The position numbers and the translations under genes were made by a program. The notes beneath the pieces were generated by a model. The model was not told the DNA's origin. It did no database searches and was given only the letters and a program-made list of their open reading frames with translations. Shown here in pieces: positions 1 through 7,852 of a stretch of DNA of 10,414 nt. Position 1 is the stretch's first letter. The number at the start of each line of letters is the position of its first letter. Source of the DNA: Flavisolibacter sp. (lineage in GTDB: Bacteria; Bacteroidota; Bacteroidia; Chitinophagales; Chitinophagaceae); the NCBI GenBank assembly GCA_025936195.1, contig JAICTW010000038.1:1-10414 (forward strand). Reading direction: 5' to 3'.

Positions 1-364
1 GCATAATAGAGCCAACACGAAAACGAAAAATTAAATTGCCGCCGGAATATGTCATGTAAACACCATTGCCATTCGCATCGGGAACAAAATCAGAATACAA
101 ATGATTAGGGCCTCTCCTTAGGTCGCCATAAGGTTCTATTGAATAGGTAGGAACAGAGACGAATGAAATCTCCGAATTGGTTACATCGCTGGATCCATAT
201 CCACCGGAAGTTGCGGAAGTGTAACCATCACCGTTGGGATCTAAAACTGTCCGACCGGCTGCGGCAGTAGCAGCACGATTGATAATGCCGGTGGTTTGCG
301 CTGATGATTGTTGAGAAATGAAAAGAACTAAAATAAAAAGAAAAACACAGTACAACTTCTTCAT
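1..364 (-). CDS. Exported Bacteroidota protein, N-terminal part only
   Basis: The gene starts at the ATG whose complement lies at 362-364 and runs off the left edge, leaving 121 codons with no stop. The product begins with a Sec signal peptide: MKK, then a hydrophobic run to about residue 17, with likely cleavage near the SSAQ at residues 20-23. The mature part has an acidic DPNGDGYTS segment and later DANGNG, which resemble Asp/Asn-Gly calcium-binding loops. It then becomes strand-rich (NLIFRFRVGS). From memory, this 'DPNGDGY... EP.GDL..GP... FRFR.G' layout occurs at the start of large secreted Bacteroidota proteins that often end in a type IX secretion or gliding-motility sorting domain. 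That C-terminus is outside the window, so the assignment is inference. The gene lies downstream of the atpA terminator and appears to have its own promoter. Function unknown. Confidence 0.8.
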   Translation of the reverse strand, partial: MKKLYCVFLFILVLFISQQSSAQTTGIINRAATAAAGRTVLDPNGDGYTSATSGGYGSSDVTNSEISFVSVPTYSIEPYGDLRRGPNHLYSDFVPDANGNGVYMTYSGGNLIFRFRVGSIM

Positions 365-382
365 AGCAATTGAATTGGCCTG

Positions 383-412
383 CAAAGAAAATATATCTGC
401 AAGCCTGACCAA
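383..412 (-). promoter_or_regulatory. Candidate promoter for the exported protein at 1-364
   Basis: Read on the minus strand, a TTG (412-410) is followed after exactly 19 nt by TTTCTTTG (390-383). The latter matches the Bacteroidota -7 consensus TAnnTTTG except for one base. The box ends 18 nt before the ATG. An imperfect inverted repeat (377-384 with 398-405) overlaps it. The spacing fits the consensus well, but the missing A in the -7 box keeps confidence moderate. Confidence 0.4.
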
Positions 413-470
413 GTTGTACCTCGATTTATTTTCTATTATTCGACCAGTACAATATTTTTTCAGGTGAAAT

Positions 471-497
471 AAAAAAAGCGGCCCATTGGAGCCGCTT
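471..497 (-). terminator. Intrinsic terminator of the ATP synthase operon
   Basis: On the minus strand a 7-bp perfect stem (AAGCGGC paired with GCCGCTT, plus-strand positions 476-482 and 491-497) encloses an 8-nt loop and is followed by an uninterrupted T tract (477-471). It begins 19 nt after the atpA stop codon. It closes the atp transcript and separates it from the next minus-strand gene. Confidence 0.88.
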
Positions 498-515
498 CTA
501 TTTAAGTAGATTCTC

Positions 516-2093
516 TTACTTGTATTGAGGTATCAACCCATTGGCCAGATCCACCATCTTCTTAATACCATCTTCAGGCAAATTACCACGTTTGAATTCA
601 GCCAGAACGTCAGGCAATTTGTTTTGCATTTCCATCAGGAAGTGCTCTTCAAATTCTTTTACCTTGCTCACTTTTACATCACGCAATAAACCTTGTGTAC
701 CCAGGTAAATAATAGCCACTTGTTTTTCAACCGGCATTGGTGAGTATTGAGGTTGTTTCAGAATCTCAACGTTTCTTGCACCTTTATCCAATACCAGTTT
801 TGTTGCAGGATCAAGGTCACCACCAAATTTAGAAAAGGCTTCCATCTCACGATACAAAGCCTGGTCGAGCTTTAAAGTACCCGAAACTTTCTTCATGGAT
901 TTGATCTGCGCATTACCACCCACACGACTAACAGAAATACCCACGTTAATAGCAGGACGAATACCTGAGTTGAACAGGTTTGTTTCCAAAAATATTTGTC
1001 CGTCTGTAATAGAGATCACGTTCGTAGGAATGTAAGCAGATACGTCACCAGCTTGTGTTTCGATGATGGGCAATGCCGTTAATGAACCACCGCCTTTCAC
1101 CAAATGACGAATGCTTTCAGGAAGATCATTCATTTGCTTAGCCACAGCATCGTTACCAATAACTTTGGCAGCTCTTTCTAACAAACGAGAGTGCAAATAG
1201 AATACGTCACCAGGGTAAGCTTCACGGCCCGGCGGACGACGAAGCAACAAGGATACTTCACGATAAGCTACTGCCTGTTTTGAAAGATCATCATAAATGA
1301 TCAATGCAGGTCTTCCGGTATCGCGGAAGAATTCACCAATGGCAGCACCGGCAAACGGAGCATAGAACTGCAACGGAGCAGGTTCAGATGCAGAAGCTGC
1401 AACAATGACCGTGTAATCCATAGCACCGGCATCCTGCAATGTTTTCATTACTCCGGCAATAGTTGATGCTTTTTGTCCGATAGCAACATAAATACAATAA
1501 ACTGGTTTGCCAGCTTCGTAAAATTCTTTCTGATTGATGATGGTGTCAATACAAATTGCCGACTTACCAGTTTGGCGATCACCAATTACCAACTCACGTT
1601 GACCACGACCAATCGGGATCATCGCGTCAATAGCTTTGATACCTGTTTGCAAAGGCTCTTTCACCGGCTCACGATAAATAACTCCCGGTGCTTTTCTTTC
1701 CAAAGGCATTTCATAACGTTCGCCTGTAATGGGTCCTTTACCATCAATAGGATCACCCAACGTATTGACTACGCGGCCCACCATTCCTTCCCCAACTTTG
1801 ATTGAGGCAATTTGCCCTGTGCGGCGAACTTTAGAACCTTCCTGCAAATCACCTGTCTCTCCCATCAATACCACACCTACATTATCTTCTTCAAGGTTCA
1901 GTGCAATTCCCTGAACACCGTTTTCAAATTCCACCAATTCACCGGCACGAACATTACCCAATCCATAAACGCGGGCAATACCATCGCCAATCTGAAGTAC
2001 ACTTCCTACTTCCTCCAGGTTAGCCCCGGCATCAAAGCCGCTCAACTGCTGGCGGAGAATGGCACTTATTTCATCTGGTTTTATTTCTGGCAT
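516..2093 (-). CDS. atpA: F1Fo ATP synthase subunit alpha
   Basis: Non-catalytic nucleotide-binding subunit of the F1 head; three copies alternate with beta to make and hydrolyse ATP at the cytoplasmic membrane. The 525-residue product has the expected order: N-terminal beta barrel (about 25-95), nucleotide-binding domain and C-terminal helical domain. The P-loop GDRQTGKS is at 171-178. The alpha/beta signature [10 protein letters not shown] is at 380-389, followed directly by the arginine finger R390 in SVSRVG. A segment at about 311-333 (including [10 protein letters not shown]) is longer than in short alphas and is, from memory, common in Bacteroidota. The ATG at 2093 gives a normal alpha N-terminus. 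It is the last gene of the operon, 62 nt after atpH, with a hairpin in that gap. Unusually, no atpG follows; a terminator comes instead. Confidence 0.98.
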   Translation of the reverse strand: MPEIKPDEISAILRQQLSGFDAGANLEEVGSVLQIGDGIARVYGLGNVRAGELVEFENGVQGIALNLEEDNVGVVLMGETGDLQEGSKVRRTGQIASIKVGEGMVGRVVNTLGDPIDGKGPITGERYEMPLERKAPGVIYREPVKEPLQTGIKAIDAMIPIGRGQRELVIGDRQTGKSAICIDTIINQKEFYEAGKPVYCIYVAIGQKASTIAGVMKTLQDAGAMDYTVIVAASASEPAPLQFYAPFAGAAIGEFFRDTGRPALIIYDDLSKQAVAYREVSLLLRRPPGREAYPGDVFYLHSRLLERAAKVIGNDAVAKQMNDLPESIRHLVKGGGSLTALPIIETQAGDVSAYIPTNVISITDGQIFLETNLFNSGIRPAINVGISVSRVGGNAQIKSMKKVSGTLKLDQALYREMEAFSKFGGDLDPATKLVLDKGARNVEILKQPQYSPMPVEKQVAIIYLGTQGLLRDVKVSKVKEFEEHFLMEMQNKLPDVLAEFKRGNLPEDGIKKMVDLANGLIPQYK

Positions 2094-2120
2094 ATCTGTC
2101 AGTTTAATTATTGTTTATTT

Positions 2121-2154
2121 AAGCCAATAGCTAATGACTATCGGCTATTAGCTT
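2121..2154 (-). promoter_or_regulatory. Intercistronic hairpin between atpH and atpA
   Basis: An 11-bp stem with one G-U wobble (plus-strand arms 2121-2131 and 2144-2154, 12-nt loop) begins one base after the atpH stop codon. On the transcribed minus strand it is not followed by a T tract, so a terminator role is unlikely. A role in mRNA processing or stability, or in shielding the atpH 3' end, is inferred. Confidence 0.6.
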
Positions 2155-2155
2155 T

Positions 2156-2719
2156 TTATCTCACCTTATAAATAAAATCATTGTTCTCAAACTGCCTTGC
2201 TACCTGTTTCAAATCGTAGGCAACACTAGCATCAATCAATTTATCTCCGGATTGCAAAACAAAGCCGCCAATAATGCTTGGATCAACGGTTGTTTCCAAC
2301 TCAATGTTTTCCAGGCTACTTGCCTTCTTCACTTGTTCAACCAACTGTTTCTTTACCTCATCGCTTACCGGAACAGCAGTCGTCAATTTTACTATGTTGA
2401 TATCTTTTTTCTGTTTGTACTGCTGAATAAATGAAGTGATTACTTCGGGCAAATCCGCTTCACGTGCTTTATTAATTAACAAGGTTGTAAATGCAACAGT
2501 GAGGTCGCTGATCTTTCCTGCAGTAACAGCATTGATTGCTTTTATTTTGGCATCGGCCTTTACTACAGGACTGCGCAGTAAATTTAAAAACTCTTTACTT
2601 TTTCTGTTCAATTGCTGCAGGTAAAGCATATCATTATACACCTGTTCCAACTGTCCTCTTTCAACAGCCAGGTCTAATAATGATTTTGCGTATCGGGATG
2701 CTACACGTGTATGCTGCAT
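2156..2719 (-). CDS. atpH: F1Fo ATP synthase subunit delta (OSCP type)
   Basis: Peripheral-stalk subunit that joins the top of F1 (alpha N-termini) to the b dimer. The 187-residue length is typical of delta. The N-terminal helical bundle (about 1-105) starts with VASRYAKSLLDLA, the usual delta opening. The C-terminal part (about 107-187) carries the family signature DPSIIGGFVLQSGDKLIDAS at 146-165. It lies between atpF (53 nt upstream) and atpA, the standard order b-delta-alpha. The ATG at 2719 is preceded by an AT-rich stretch with a weak inverted repeat (2721-2727 with 2742-2748) and no obvious Shine-Dalgarno sequence, as is common in this phylum. Confidence 0.96.
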   Translation of the reverse strand: MQHTRVASRYAKSLLDLAVERGQLEQVYNDMLYLQQLNRKSKEFLNLLRSPVVKADAKIKAINAVTAGKISDLTVAFTTLLINKAREADLPEVITSFIQQYKQKKDINIVKLTTAVPVSDEVKKQLVEQVKKASSLENIELETTVDPSIIGGFVLQSGDKLIDASVAYDLKQVARQFENNDFIYKVR

Positions 2720-2772
2720 TTTTTACAATTCAAATGAAAAATGTAAAATCAATAAGTTTTGATTTGTACTTT

Positions 2773-3267
2773 TTAACTCAGGTTCACTTCCTTCACTAAA
2801 TCTTTTATATGTGCTTCCTGCGCTTCTTTGGTTGATAATTCCCTTCTCAACACTTTCTCCGTTACCTCAACTACCAATTTTCCCACCTGGTTTTTTACTT
2901 CCGTCAATGCCGCCATTTTTTGCGCATTGATTTGTTGTTGCGCATCTGTAATGATTTTATTGGCTTCAACCTTAGCCTGCTCTTTGGCTTCGTTAACGAT
3001 CTTGTCTTTTGTTTCTCTTGCTTCTTTCAGCATCACGGCTCTTTCCTCACGGGCTTTCGCCATCAACTCTTCATTTTCGCTTTTCAATTGCACCATTTCT
3101 GCCTTTACCCTTTCGGCTGTTTCCAAAGAATCAGCGATGGTTTTTTCTCTCTGGTCCAGAGAATTCAAAATAGGTTTCCACGCATACTTTCCCAAAATGA
3201 AAAGCACAATCACAAACGCCAGCAACGTCCAAAAGATCAATCCAAATGAAGGAGTAAGAAGTTCCAT
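2773..3267 (-). CDS. atpF: F1Fo ATP synthase subunit b
   Basis: Stator stalk subunit, a membrane-anchored dimer that holds F1 against rotation. The 164-residue protein has one N-terminal membrane helix at about residues 8-26 ([17 protein letters not shown]). After the usual WKPIL segment comes a long, highly charged helix (about 35-140), rich in E, K, A and Q, as expected for the right-handed coiled coil of b. Length and architecture match ordinary b subunits; only one b-type gene is seen, so a homodimer is likely. The start at 3267 gives [13 protein letters not shown], the normal N-terminus. A 105-nt gap with a strong hairpin separates it from atpE. Confidence 0.96.
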   Translation of the reverse strand: MELLTPSFGLIFWTLLAFVIVLFILGKYAWKPILNSLDQREKTIADSLETAERVKAEMVQLKSENEELMAKAREERAVMLKEARETKDKIVNEAKEQAKVEANKIITDAQQQINAQKMAALTEVKNQVGKLVVEVTEKVLRRELSTKEAQEAHIKDLVKEVNLS

Positions 3268-3298
3268 ATGTTGAATTTCAAATTTCTGATTTTAAAAG

Positions 3299-3333
3299 AA
3301 CTGCATCCGTCGCCCTGTGCTTTGGATGCAGTT
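3299..3333 (-). promoter_or_regulatory. Intercistronic hairpin between atpE and atpF
   Basis: A perfect 10-bp stem (AACTGCATCC at 3324-3333 read on the minus strand, paired with GGATGCAGTT at 3299-3308) encloses a 15-nt loop. It is followed on the minus strand by CTTTTAAAA, a weak T tract. It lies 39 nt after the atpE stop and 31 nt before the atpF start. It could be a partial terminator or a 3'-end stabiliser for atpE mRNA; both are inference. Confidence 0.7.
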
Positions 3334-3372
3334 TGTTTTGCAGGGACATTGCCATCGGCACGTCCCAATACC

Positions 3373-3642
<270 letters not shown>

Positions 3643-3652
3643 TTAAAAAAGA

Positions 3653-4870
3653 CTAAATCAATACACCTTTTTCCGGAATAGCATTTGGTTGATGATCTCC
3701 CGGATGATGTGCTGTTTCAAATGCCTGACCAATGAACACAGCGGTCAGGTTGGCAAAAATGTAGGCCTGAATAAAGGCTACTAATAATTCAATGAAATAT
3801 ATGAACACCGTAAAGGCAATAGAAACAGGAGAAAATCCCCAACCTACTCCATTACTTAAATTGCCAAAAATGAAGATTAAAGAAATCAAACAGATAATAA
3901 TAATGTGACCTGCGATCATATTGGCAAAAAGACGTATAATCAATGCAAAAGGCTTTGTAAAAATTGAAATAAACTCCACAAGAACCATAATAGGTTTCAC
4001 CCCCATTGGTACAGGAGGATTGAAAATATGACCCCAGTAATGCTTATTGCTGCTGAAAAGAATTACAATGAATGAAACAACACCCAACGTAGCGGTGAAA
4101 GCAATATTACCTGTAACATTGGCTGTTCCCGGAATTAATCCTACCAAACTATTCATTAAAATGAAAAAGAATACCGTAAGCAGGTAAGGCATGTATTTTT
4201 TGTACTTGGTACCGAGATTTGGTCTTCCTATTTCATCCCGGATAAAGATGATGAGCACCTCCATTAAATTTTGCATTCCTTTTGGCGCTTTACCTTCACC
4301 CATTTCTTTGTAGCGTCTGGCAACAGATAATAATGCCCAAACCAAAAGCGCTAAAGCAAGAAGCATCTGAACTACATTGCGGGTAAGTGAGAAATCATAA
4401 ACCTTTACATCTTTCAAAGGCAAACTACTTTTGTCAACCGCGATAATGCTTTCGTTGGTCAGTTTCTTCACTTCCTCTTCGCTGACACCCCTTTTAATTA
4501 ATGATTCTTTGTATTCAGGCGTTACCAGAAGATAGCCATCATGCACATCTTGGCCATGATGGAATTTACCGGAACCAAAAACTGAAAAACCTTTTTGAGG
4601 AGAATACAAGATTACTGGAAGGTTAACTCCAACATGATGCTGCTGCCCATCGCTGCCTTTGTAAGAAAAAAAATGGAACTGGTGTGCATCCAAAACGTGC
4701 CCAAAGATGACCTCATTGGCATCAAATTTCTTTGTTTCTTCTTTTTTCTCTTCCTGACCACTTTGGTCGGGAATATGTTTATCATGAAAGTCGGGACCCT
4801 GAGCAAAAATATGCAGGGAAAAAAGGCTGAAAGCCGCTACCAATAAGCATTTAACACCTTTTCCAATCAT
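3653..4870 (-). CDS. atpB: F1Fo ATP synthase subunit a, with N-terminal exported extension
   Basis: Fo stator subunit with the two proton half-channels beside the c ring. At 405 residues it is much longer than the roughly 270 of E. coli. The extra part is N-terminal: a signal-peptide-like segment (1-23, ending HIFAQ), then a hydrophilic, His- and Lys-rich region to about residue 160. Membrane helices fill about 165-385. The essential arginine is R313 in RLFANMIAGH. H322 stands where E. coli has E219, and E361 where E. coli has H245; Q368 in IQAYIF matches Q252. It is the first gene of the operon, with a -7 box about 20 nt upstream. No atpI-like gene precedes it. The ATG at 4870 is favoured because it gives a complete signal peptide. 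Confidence 0.96.
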   Translation of the reverse strand: MIGKGVKCLLVAAFSLFSLHIFAQGPDFHDKHIPDQSGQEEKKEETKKFDANEVIFGHVLDAHQFHFFSYKGSDGQQHHVGVNLPVILYSPQKGFSVFGSGKFHHGQDVHDGYLLVTPEYKESLIKRGVSEEEVKKLTNESIIAVDKSSLPLKDVKVYDFSLTRNVVQMLLALALLVWALLSVARRYKEMGEGKAPKGMQNLMEVLIIFIRDEIGRPNLGTKYKKYMPYLLTVFFFILMNSLVGLIPGTANVTGNIAFTATLGVVSFIVILFSSNKHYWGHIFNPPVPMGVKPIMVLVEFISIFTKPFALIIRLFANMIAGHIIIICLISLIFIFGNLSNGVGWGFSPVSIAFTVFIYFIELLVAFIQAYIFANLTAVFIGQAFETAHHPGDHQPNAIPEKGVLI

Positions 4871-4890
4871 ACTGTACCTGAAATTTGCCG

Positions 4891-4898
4891 CAAAGATA
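4891..4898 (-). promoter_or_regulatory. -7 box of the ATP synthase operon promoter
   Basis: On the minus strand TATCTTTG matches the Bacteroidota -7 consensus TAnnTTTG exactly and ends 20 nt before the atpB ATG. No TTG lies at the preferred 19-nt spacing; the nearest (in TTTTGG) is about 12 nt upstream. The box lies between the terminator of the upstream gene and atpB, the right place for the operon promoter. The implied leader is short, about 15 nt. Confidence 0.55.
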
Positions 4899-4950
4899 AG
4901 GGAGCAGCACCAAAATCGGGGTCTTATTTAAGAGAATTATAGCAGGTAAA

Positions 4951-4980
4951 AAATGAAAGCCGTCAGGCTAATGACGGCTT
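4951..4980 (-). terminator. Intrinsic terminator after the lipoprotein gene
   Basis: A perfect 8-bp stem (AAGCCGTC paired with GACGGCTT, plus-strand arms 4957-4964 and 4973-4980) has an 8-nt loop. On the minus strand it is followed by TTCATTTTTT, a T tract with a short interruption. It starts 21 nt after the stop of the gene ending at 5002 and separates that cluster from the atp operon. Confidence 0.8.
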
Positions 4981-5001
4981 CTATAATTGGGTTCTTATTT
5001 T

Positions 5002-6000
5002 TTAAAAAACCTGGTAATAACGAATGATAAACTCTTGTGCATTTCCTCCACCATTATCAATTTTCTCGTAAACCAAACCTATTCCCTGGGCATAATAGTA
5101 AGTCCAGGTGAGGTCGGTAGTATATCCCGTCCCCTTATCAACCATCGCCTTCAATGTTATTTTATAAACATGAGTAAAGGTTTTGGAGTTTAACGTAACC
5201 GCAGCATCGGCATCATCGCATTTAAAATCGTAACGCAGTTTGGTATTTGTTCCATTGACTGTACCTGTATATTCAGGCGAGCTCCAGGTATCTCCGGTTT
5301 TCAATCCTTCTTTCAAAAAGAAAATGCTATCAACAGGAGCATTATCAAAAAAGAAACTGCTGTAAATGTCAATATAGTTGTACTCGTAATAATTGTTACC
5401 GCTTTTACGATAGAACAGGGTGTCATCCAGTTGTCCCGTTGTATTCAGTTCCTTCATTGCCTTGTAGGTAAAGCCGGAAGCATCTGCCTGACCAATGATT
5501 GAACGTTTAAGGGTATCCCCGGTCAGAGGCGTGCTATAACTCCACCAACTGTTCGGAGTTAAAATCAAATGATCGGTAGAAGCGCCACCGCTACCTTCCG
5601 GAAGAACAGTTACGGTTACCGTACAATAAGTACTGTCGTAAAAAATAATAAAATCATCCGAACCCACTACGGAAGGAGTGCCAATTCCCTGCATCCGTAC
5701 AGTGGCAGGCCCCGCAGAAGCAAAATTACCCGTAGCCCTAAAATAATAACCATTAACCGTGTCCGTATAAACTGTATATCTGCCGGGCTGGGTAACATTC
5801 ACCGTTACGTCAATATAATTACTATCAATTAGCGGCTTTGCTGCTATATAGTTTCCGGCAACTGTTTTTGACAAGCAATCTCCCAAAGAATCCTGCAAAG
5901 AACCCTTTGAAGGATTTCCCAACTCAAAACTTTGTTCCTTTTGGCAGGAAACCATTAAAAAAAGAAGGATGACAGAAGCGAAACTCAGATAACGTCCCAT
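5002..6000 (-). CDS. Lipoprotein with Ig-like N-terminal region, function unknown
   Basis: A 332-residue predicted lipoprotein. A hydrophobic signal (5-17) ends in the lipobox LMVSC, with C19 as the lipidation site. The next residues, QKEQ, resemble the QKDDE-type lipoprotein export signal described in Capnocytophaga, which suggests an outer-membrane and possibly surface position (inference). Residues about 62-133 alternate strand-forming VTVNVT and TVTVTV stretches with Gly/Thr turns and look like an Ig-type beta sandwich. Residues about 145-332 form a second beta-rich, aromatic part (PNSWWSY near its start, AQGIGLVYEKI near its end). No catalytic motif is visible. It lies 41 nt after the ABC transporter gene and is followed by a terminator, so it is probably last in a three-gene operon. 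No family is recognised with confidence. Confidence 0.85.
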   Translation of the reverse strand: MGRYLSFASVILLFLMVSCQKEQSFELGNPSKGSLQDSLGDCLSKTVAGNYIAAKPLIDSNYIDVTVNVTQPGRYTVYTDTVNGYYFRATGNFASAGPATVRMQGIGTPSVVGSDDFIIFYDSTYCTVTVTVLPEGSGGASTDHLILTPNSWWSYSTPLTGDTLKRSIIGQADASGFTYKAMKELNTTGQLDDTLFYRKSGNNYYEYNYIDIYSSFFFDNAPVDSIFFLKEGLKTGDTWSSPEYTGTVNGTNTKLRYDFKCDDADAAVTLNSKTFTHVYKITLKAMVDKGTGYTTDLTWTYYYAQGIGLVYEKIDNGGGNAQEFIIRYYQVF

Positions 6001-6041
6001 AAACAGTACTGATTATTTATTCTATAGAAACGGAAAATTAA

Positions 6042-7817
6042 TCATTCTATTGCAACAGCCTTCTTTTCGAATTGCATTTCATAAAGTTTGCTGTAAAACC
6101 CACCTTTCTCAAGCAATTGCCTGTGGTTGCCGATTTCCTTGATCTCGCCTTTGTCCAGAACAATAATATTATCGGCTCTTTGAATGGTTGAAAGCCGGTG
6201 TGCAATTACAATGGAAGTTCTGTCCGCAATAAGTGTATTAATGGCATGCTCAATCATCTGCTCGCTTTCAGTATCCACCGAAGAAGTGGCTTCATCCAAT
6301 ATTAAAATAGAAGGATTGTACAATAAAGCCCTGATGAAAGACAAAAGCTGGCGTTGTCCCACCGATAAAGTGCCCCCTCTTTCCATTACATTATAATCAT
6401 AGCCGCCTGGCAATTGCATAATGAATTCATGCATGCCAATGAGCTTTGCCGCTTCCATCAATTTTTCTTTTGAAATGCTTTCATTCCGCAGCGTAATGTT
6501 TTCCATCACCGAACCGGAGAAAAGAAAAACATCCTGCAACACTACGCCAATATTTTTGCGAAGCACATCCAAATCCCATTCCTCTATGGGCACATCATCC
6601 ACTTTTATTTTGCCGCTGTTGATCTCGTACATTCTGTTCAAAAGACTGATGATAGTGGTTTTGCCACTTCCTGTATGACCAACAATGGCTACTGTTTGCC
6701 CGGGCCCAACCGTGAAGCTGATGTTTTTTAAAACCGGATTTTCTTCATTGTAACCAAACCACACATGATCGAATTCCACTTTGCCTTTTACTATTTCAGG
6801 AGCATATTTTCCATGCTGGCTTAAATAATCATTATTGTCAAGCACTTTAAATACACGATCGCTGGCAATCATTCCCATTTGAATGACATTGAATTTATCA
6901 GCGATCACACGAAGCGGACGAAAGATCAGGTTGAGATAAAGAATAAAAGAAGTGACCTTCCCTGTTGGATTAATGCCTGTGTCCAATGCTTCTTTGGCCG
7001 TCCACCAAACAATTAAACCCATGGCCAGCGCCAACACAATTTCTACAATGGGAAAGAAAACCGAATAGGCAAAAATGGCGTTGATGTTGGCGTTGCGGTG
7101 TTCCCTGTTGATGGTTTTAAATTTATTAGACTCTTTTCCTTCTGCTGCAAAAGCCTGAACAATGTACATTCCGGTTAAGTGCTCCTGCACAAAAGCATTT
7201 AATTGGGCCACTGCATTACGAACGCGGTGAAAGGATTTGTTGACGCTTTCTTTAAAATAATAGGTAGCAACAATAATAATCGGAAAAGGAATTAAAGAAA
7301 TCAATGTTAACCGCCAATCGGTCCAGAACATAATCCCTAAAACACAAAGAATGGACAAAAGATCGGCGATCATCGGGATCAGTCCATCCGAAAAAATATC
7401 ATTGATGCGTTCAATGTCATCAATGGTTCTTGTGGTTAACGTACCGATAGGTGTTTTATCAAACTGTCGAAGATTGAGGTGTACCACTTTACCAAAAATC
7501 TTTACCCGCATATCTTTCACAACAGCTTGTCCTAACCATGACGTGATATAAGAGAAATAAAAACGGAAGGCTGTTTCCAACAAAAGAAAACCGATCTGGA
7601 TGATGGTAATATAAATAAGCCAATTGTAATTTTTCCCTGCAATGTATTTATCAACTGTATGTTGAATAAGCCAGGGACGCACCGGAGTAAACGCTGCCAG
7701 CACAATCGCCAGAACAACAGAGCCAATAAATCTTCGCCTGTATGGTCTTGTAAATTGTAAAACTCTTTTTAGCTGCGAGATATCGAAAAAACCTTTTTTA
7801 CTTTCTGTAGTACTCAA
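6042..7817 (-). CDS. ABC exporter half-transporter (membrane domain fused to ATPase)
   Basis: A 591-residue type I (MsbA/LmrA-like) exporter polypeptide that works as a dimer in the inner membrane. The N-terminal membrane domain (about 25-310) has six predicted helices. The ATPase domain has the A-loop aromatic Y356, Walker A GHTGSGKT (380-387), Q-loop Q428, signature LSVGQ (484-488), Walker B ILILD (504-508) with catalytic E509, D-loop SSVD and H-loop H540. LSVGQ in place of LSGGQ is, from memory, seen in the MdlB/YheH-type subgroup. All catalytic residues are intact, so a homodimer is possible; no partner gene is adjacent. Substrate unknown. The start is TTG at 7817: an in-frame TGA lies two codons upstream and no ATG occurs before the first membrane helix. 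It lies 35 nt after the 742-codon gene. Confidence 0.93.
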   Translation of the reverse strand: MSTTESKKGFFDISQLKRVLQFTRPYRRRFIGSVVLAIVLAAFTPVRPWLIQHTVDKYIAGKNYNWLIYITIIQIGFLLLETAFRFYFSYITSWLGQAVVKDMRVKIFGKVVHLNLRQFDKTPIGTLTTRTIDDIERINDIFSDGLIPMIADLLSILCVLGIMFWTDWRLTLISLIPFPIIIVATYYFKESVNKSFHRVRNAVAQLNAFVQEHLTGMYIVQAFAAEGKESNKFKTINREHRNANINAIFAYSVFFPIVEIVLALAMGLIVWWTAKEALDTGINPTGKVTSFILYLNLIFRPLRVIADKFNVIQMGMIASDRVFKVLDNNDYLSQHGKYAPEIVKGKVEFDHVWFGYNEENPVLKNISFTVGPGQTVAIVGHTGSGKTTIISLLNRMYEINSGKIKVDDVPIEEWDLDVLRKNIGVVLQDVFLFSGSVMENITLRNESISKEKLMEAAKLIGMHEFIMQLPGGYDYNVMERGGTLSVGQRQLLSFIRALLYNPSILILDEATSSVDTESEQMIEHAINTLIADRTSIVIAHRLSTIQRADNIIVLDKGEIKEIGNHRQLLEKGGFYSKLYEMQFEKKAVAIE

Positions 7818-7833
7818 TGTTCAATCTTTACAA

Positions 7834-7841
7834 CAAATTTA
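7834..7841 (-). promoter_or_regulatory. Possible internal -7 box before the ABC exporter gene
   Basis: On the minus strand TAAATTTG fits TAnnTTTG and ends 16 nt before the TTG start. It belongs to a 13-nt stretch (7829-7841) identical to one just upstream of the 742-codon gene (10081-10093). No TTG lies 19 nt upstream, so this may be only a weak internal promoter or chance. Confidence 0.3.
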
Positions 7842-7852
7842 GAAGTCAATCA

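Noticed and set aside
2144..2160. Plus-strand terminator (stem followed by TTTTTAT)
   Set aside because: No plus-strand gene lies upstream for it to terminate; the structure is better explained as an intercistronic hairpin of the minus-strand atp operon.
2721..2748. Inverted repeat TTTTACA/TGTAAAA before atpH
   Set aside because: Seven A/T-rich pairs with a 14-nt loop are expected by chance in such a sequence and would be unstable.
4595..4846. Open frames on both strands within the atpB N-terminal extension, including a lysine-rich one at 4612-4806
   Set aside because: They overlap the signal peptide and extension of atpB in other frames. The lysine run is a by-product of an A/T-rich stretch.
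4904..4914. -33 element for the atpB promoter in TTTTGG
   Set aside because: It is only about 12 nt from the -7 box, too close for the usual 19-nt spacing, so only the -7 box was annotated.
6020..6029. Palindrome TTCTATAGAA in the gap before the lipoprotein gene
   Set aside because: A 10-bp A/T-rich palindrome is weak evidence of an operator, and no promoter motif accompanies it.
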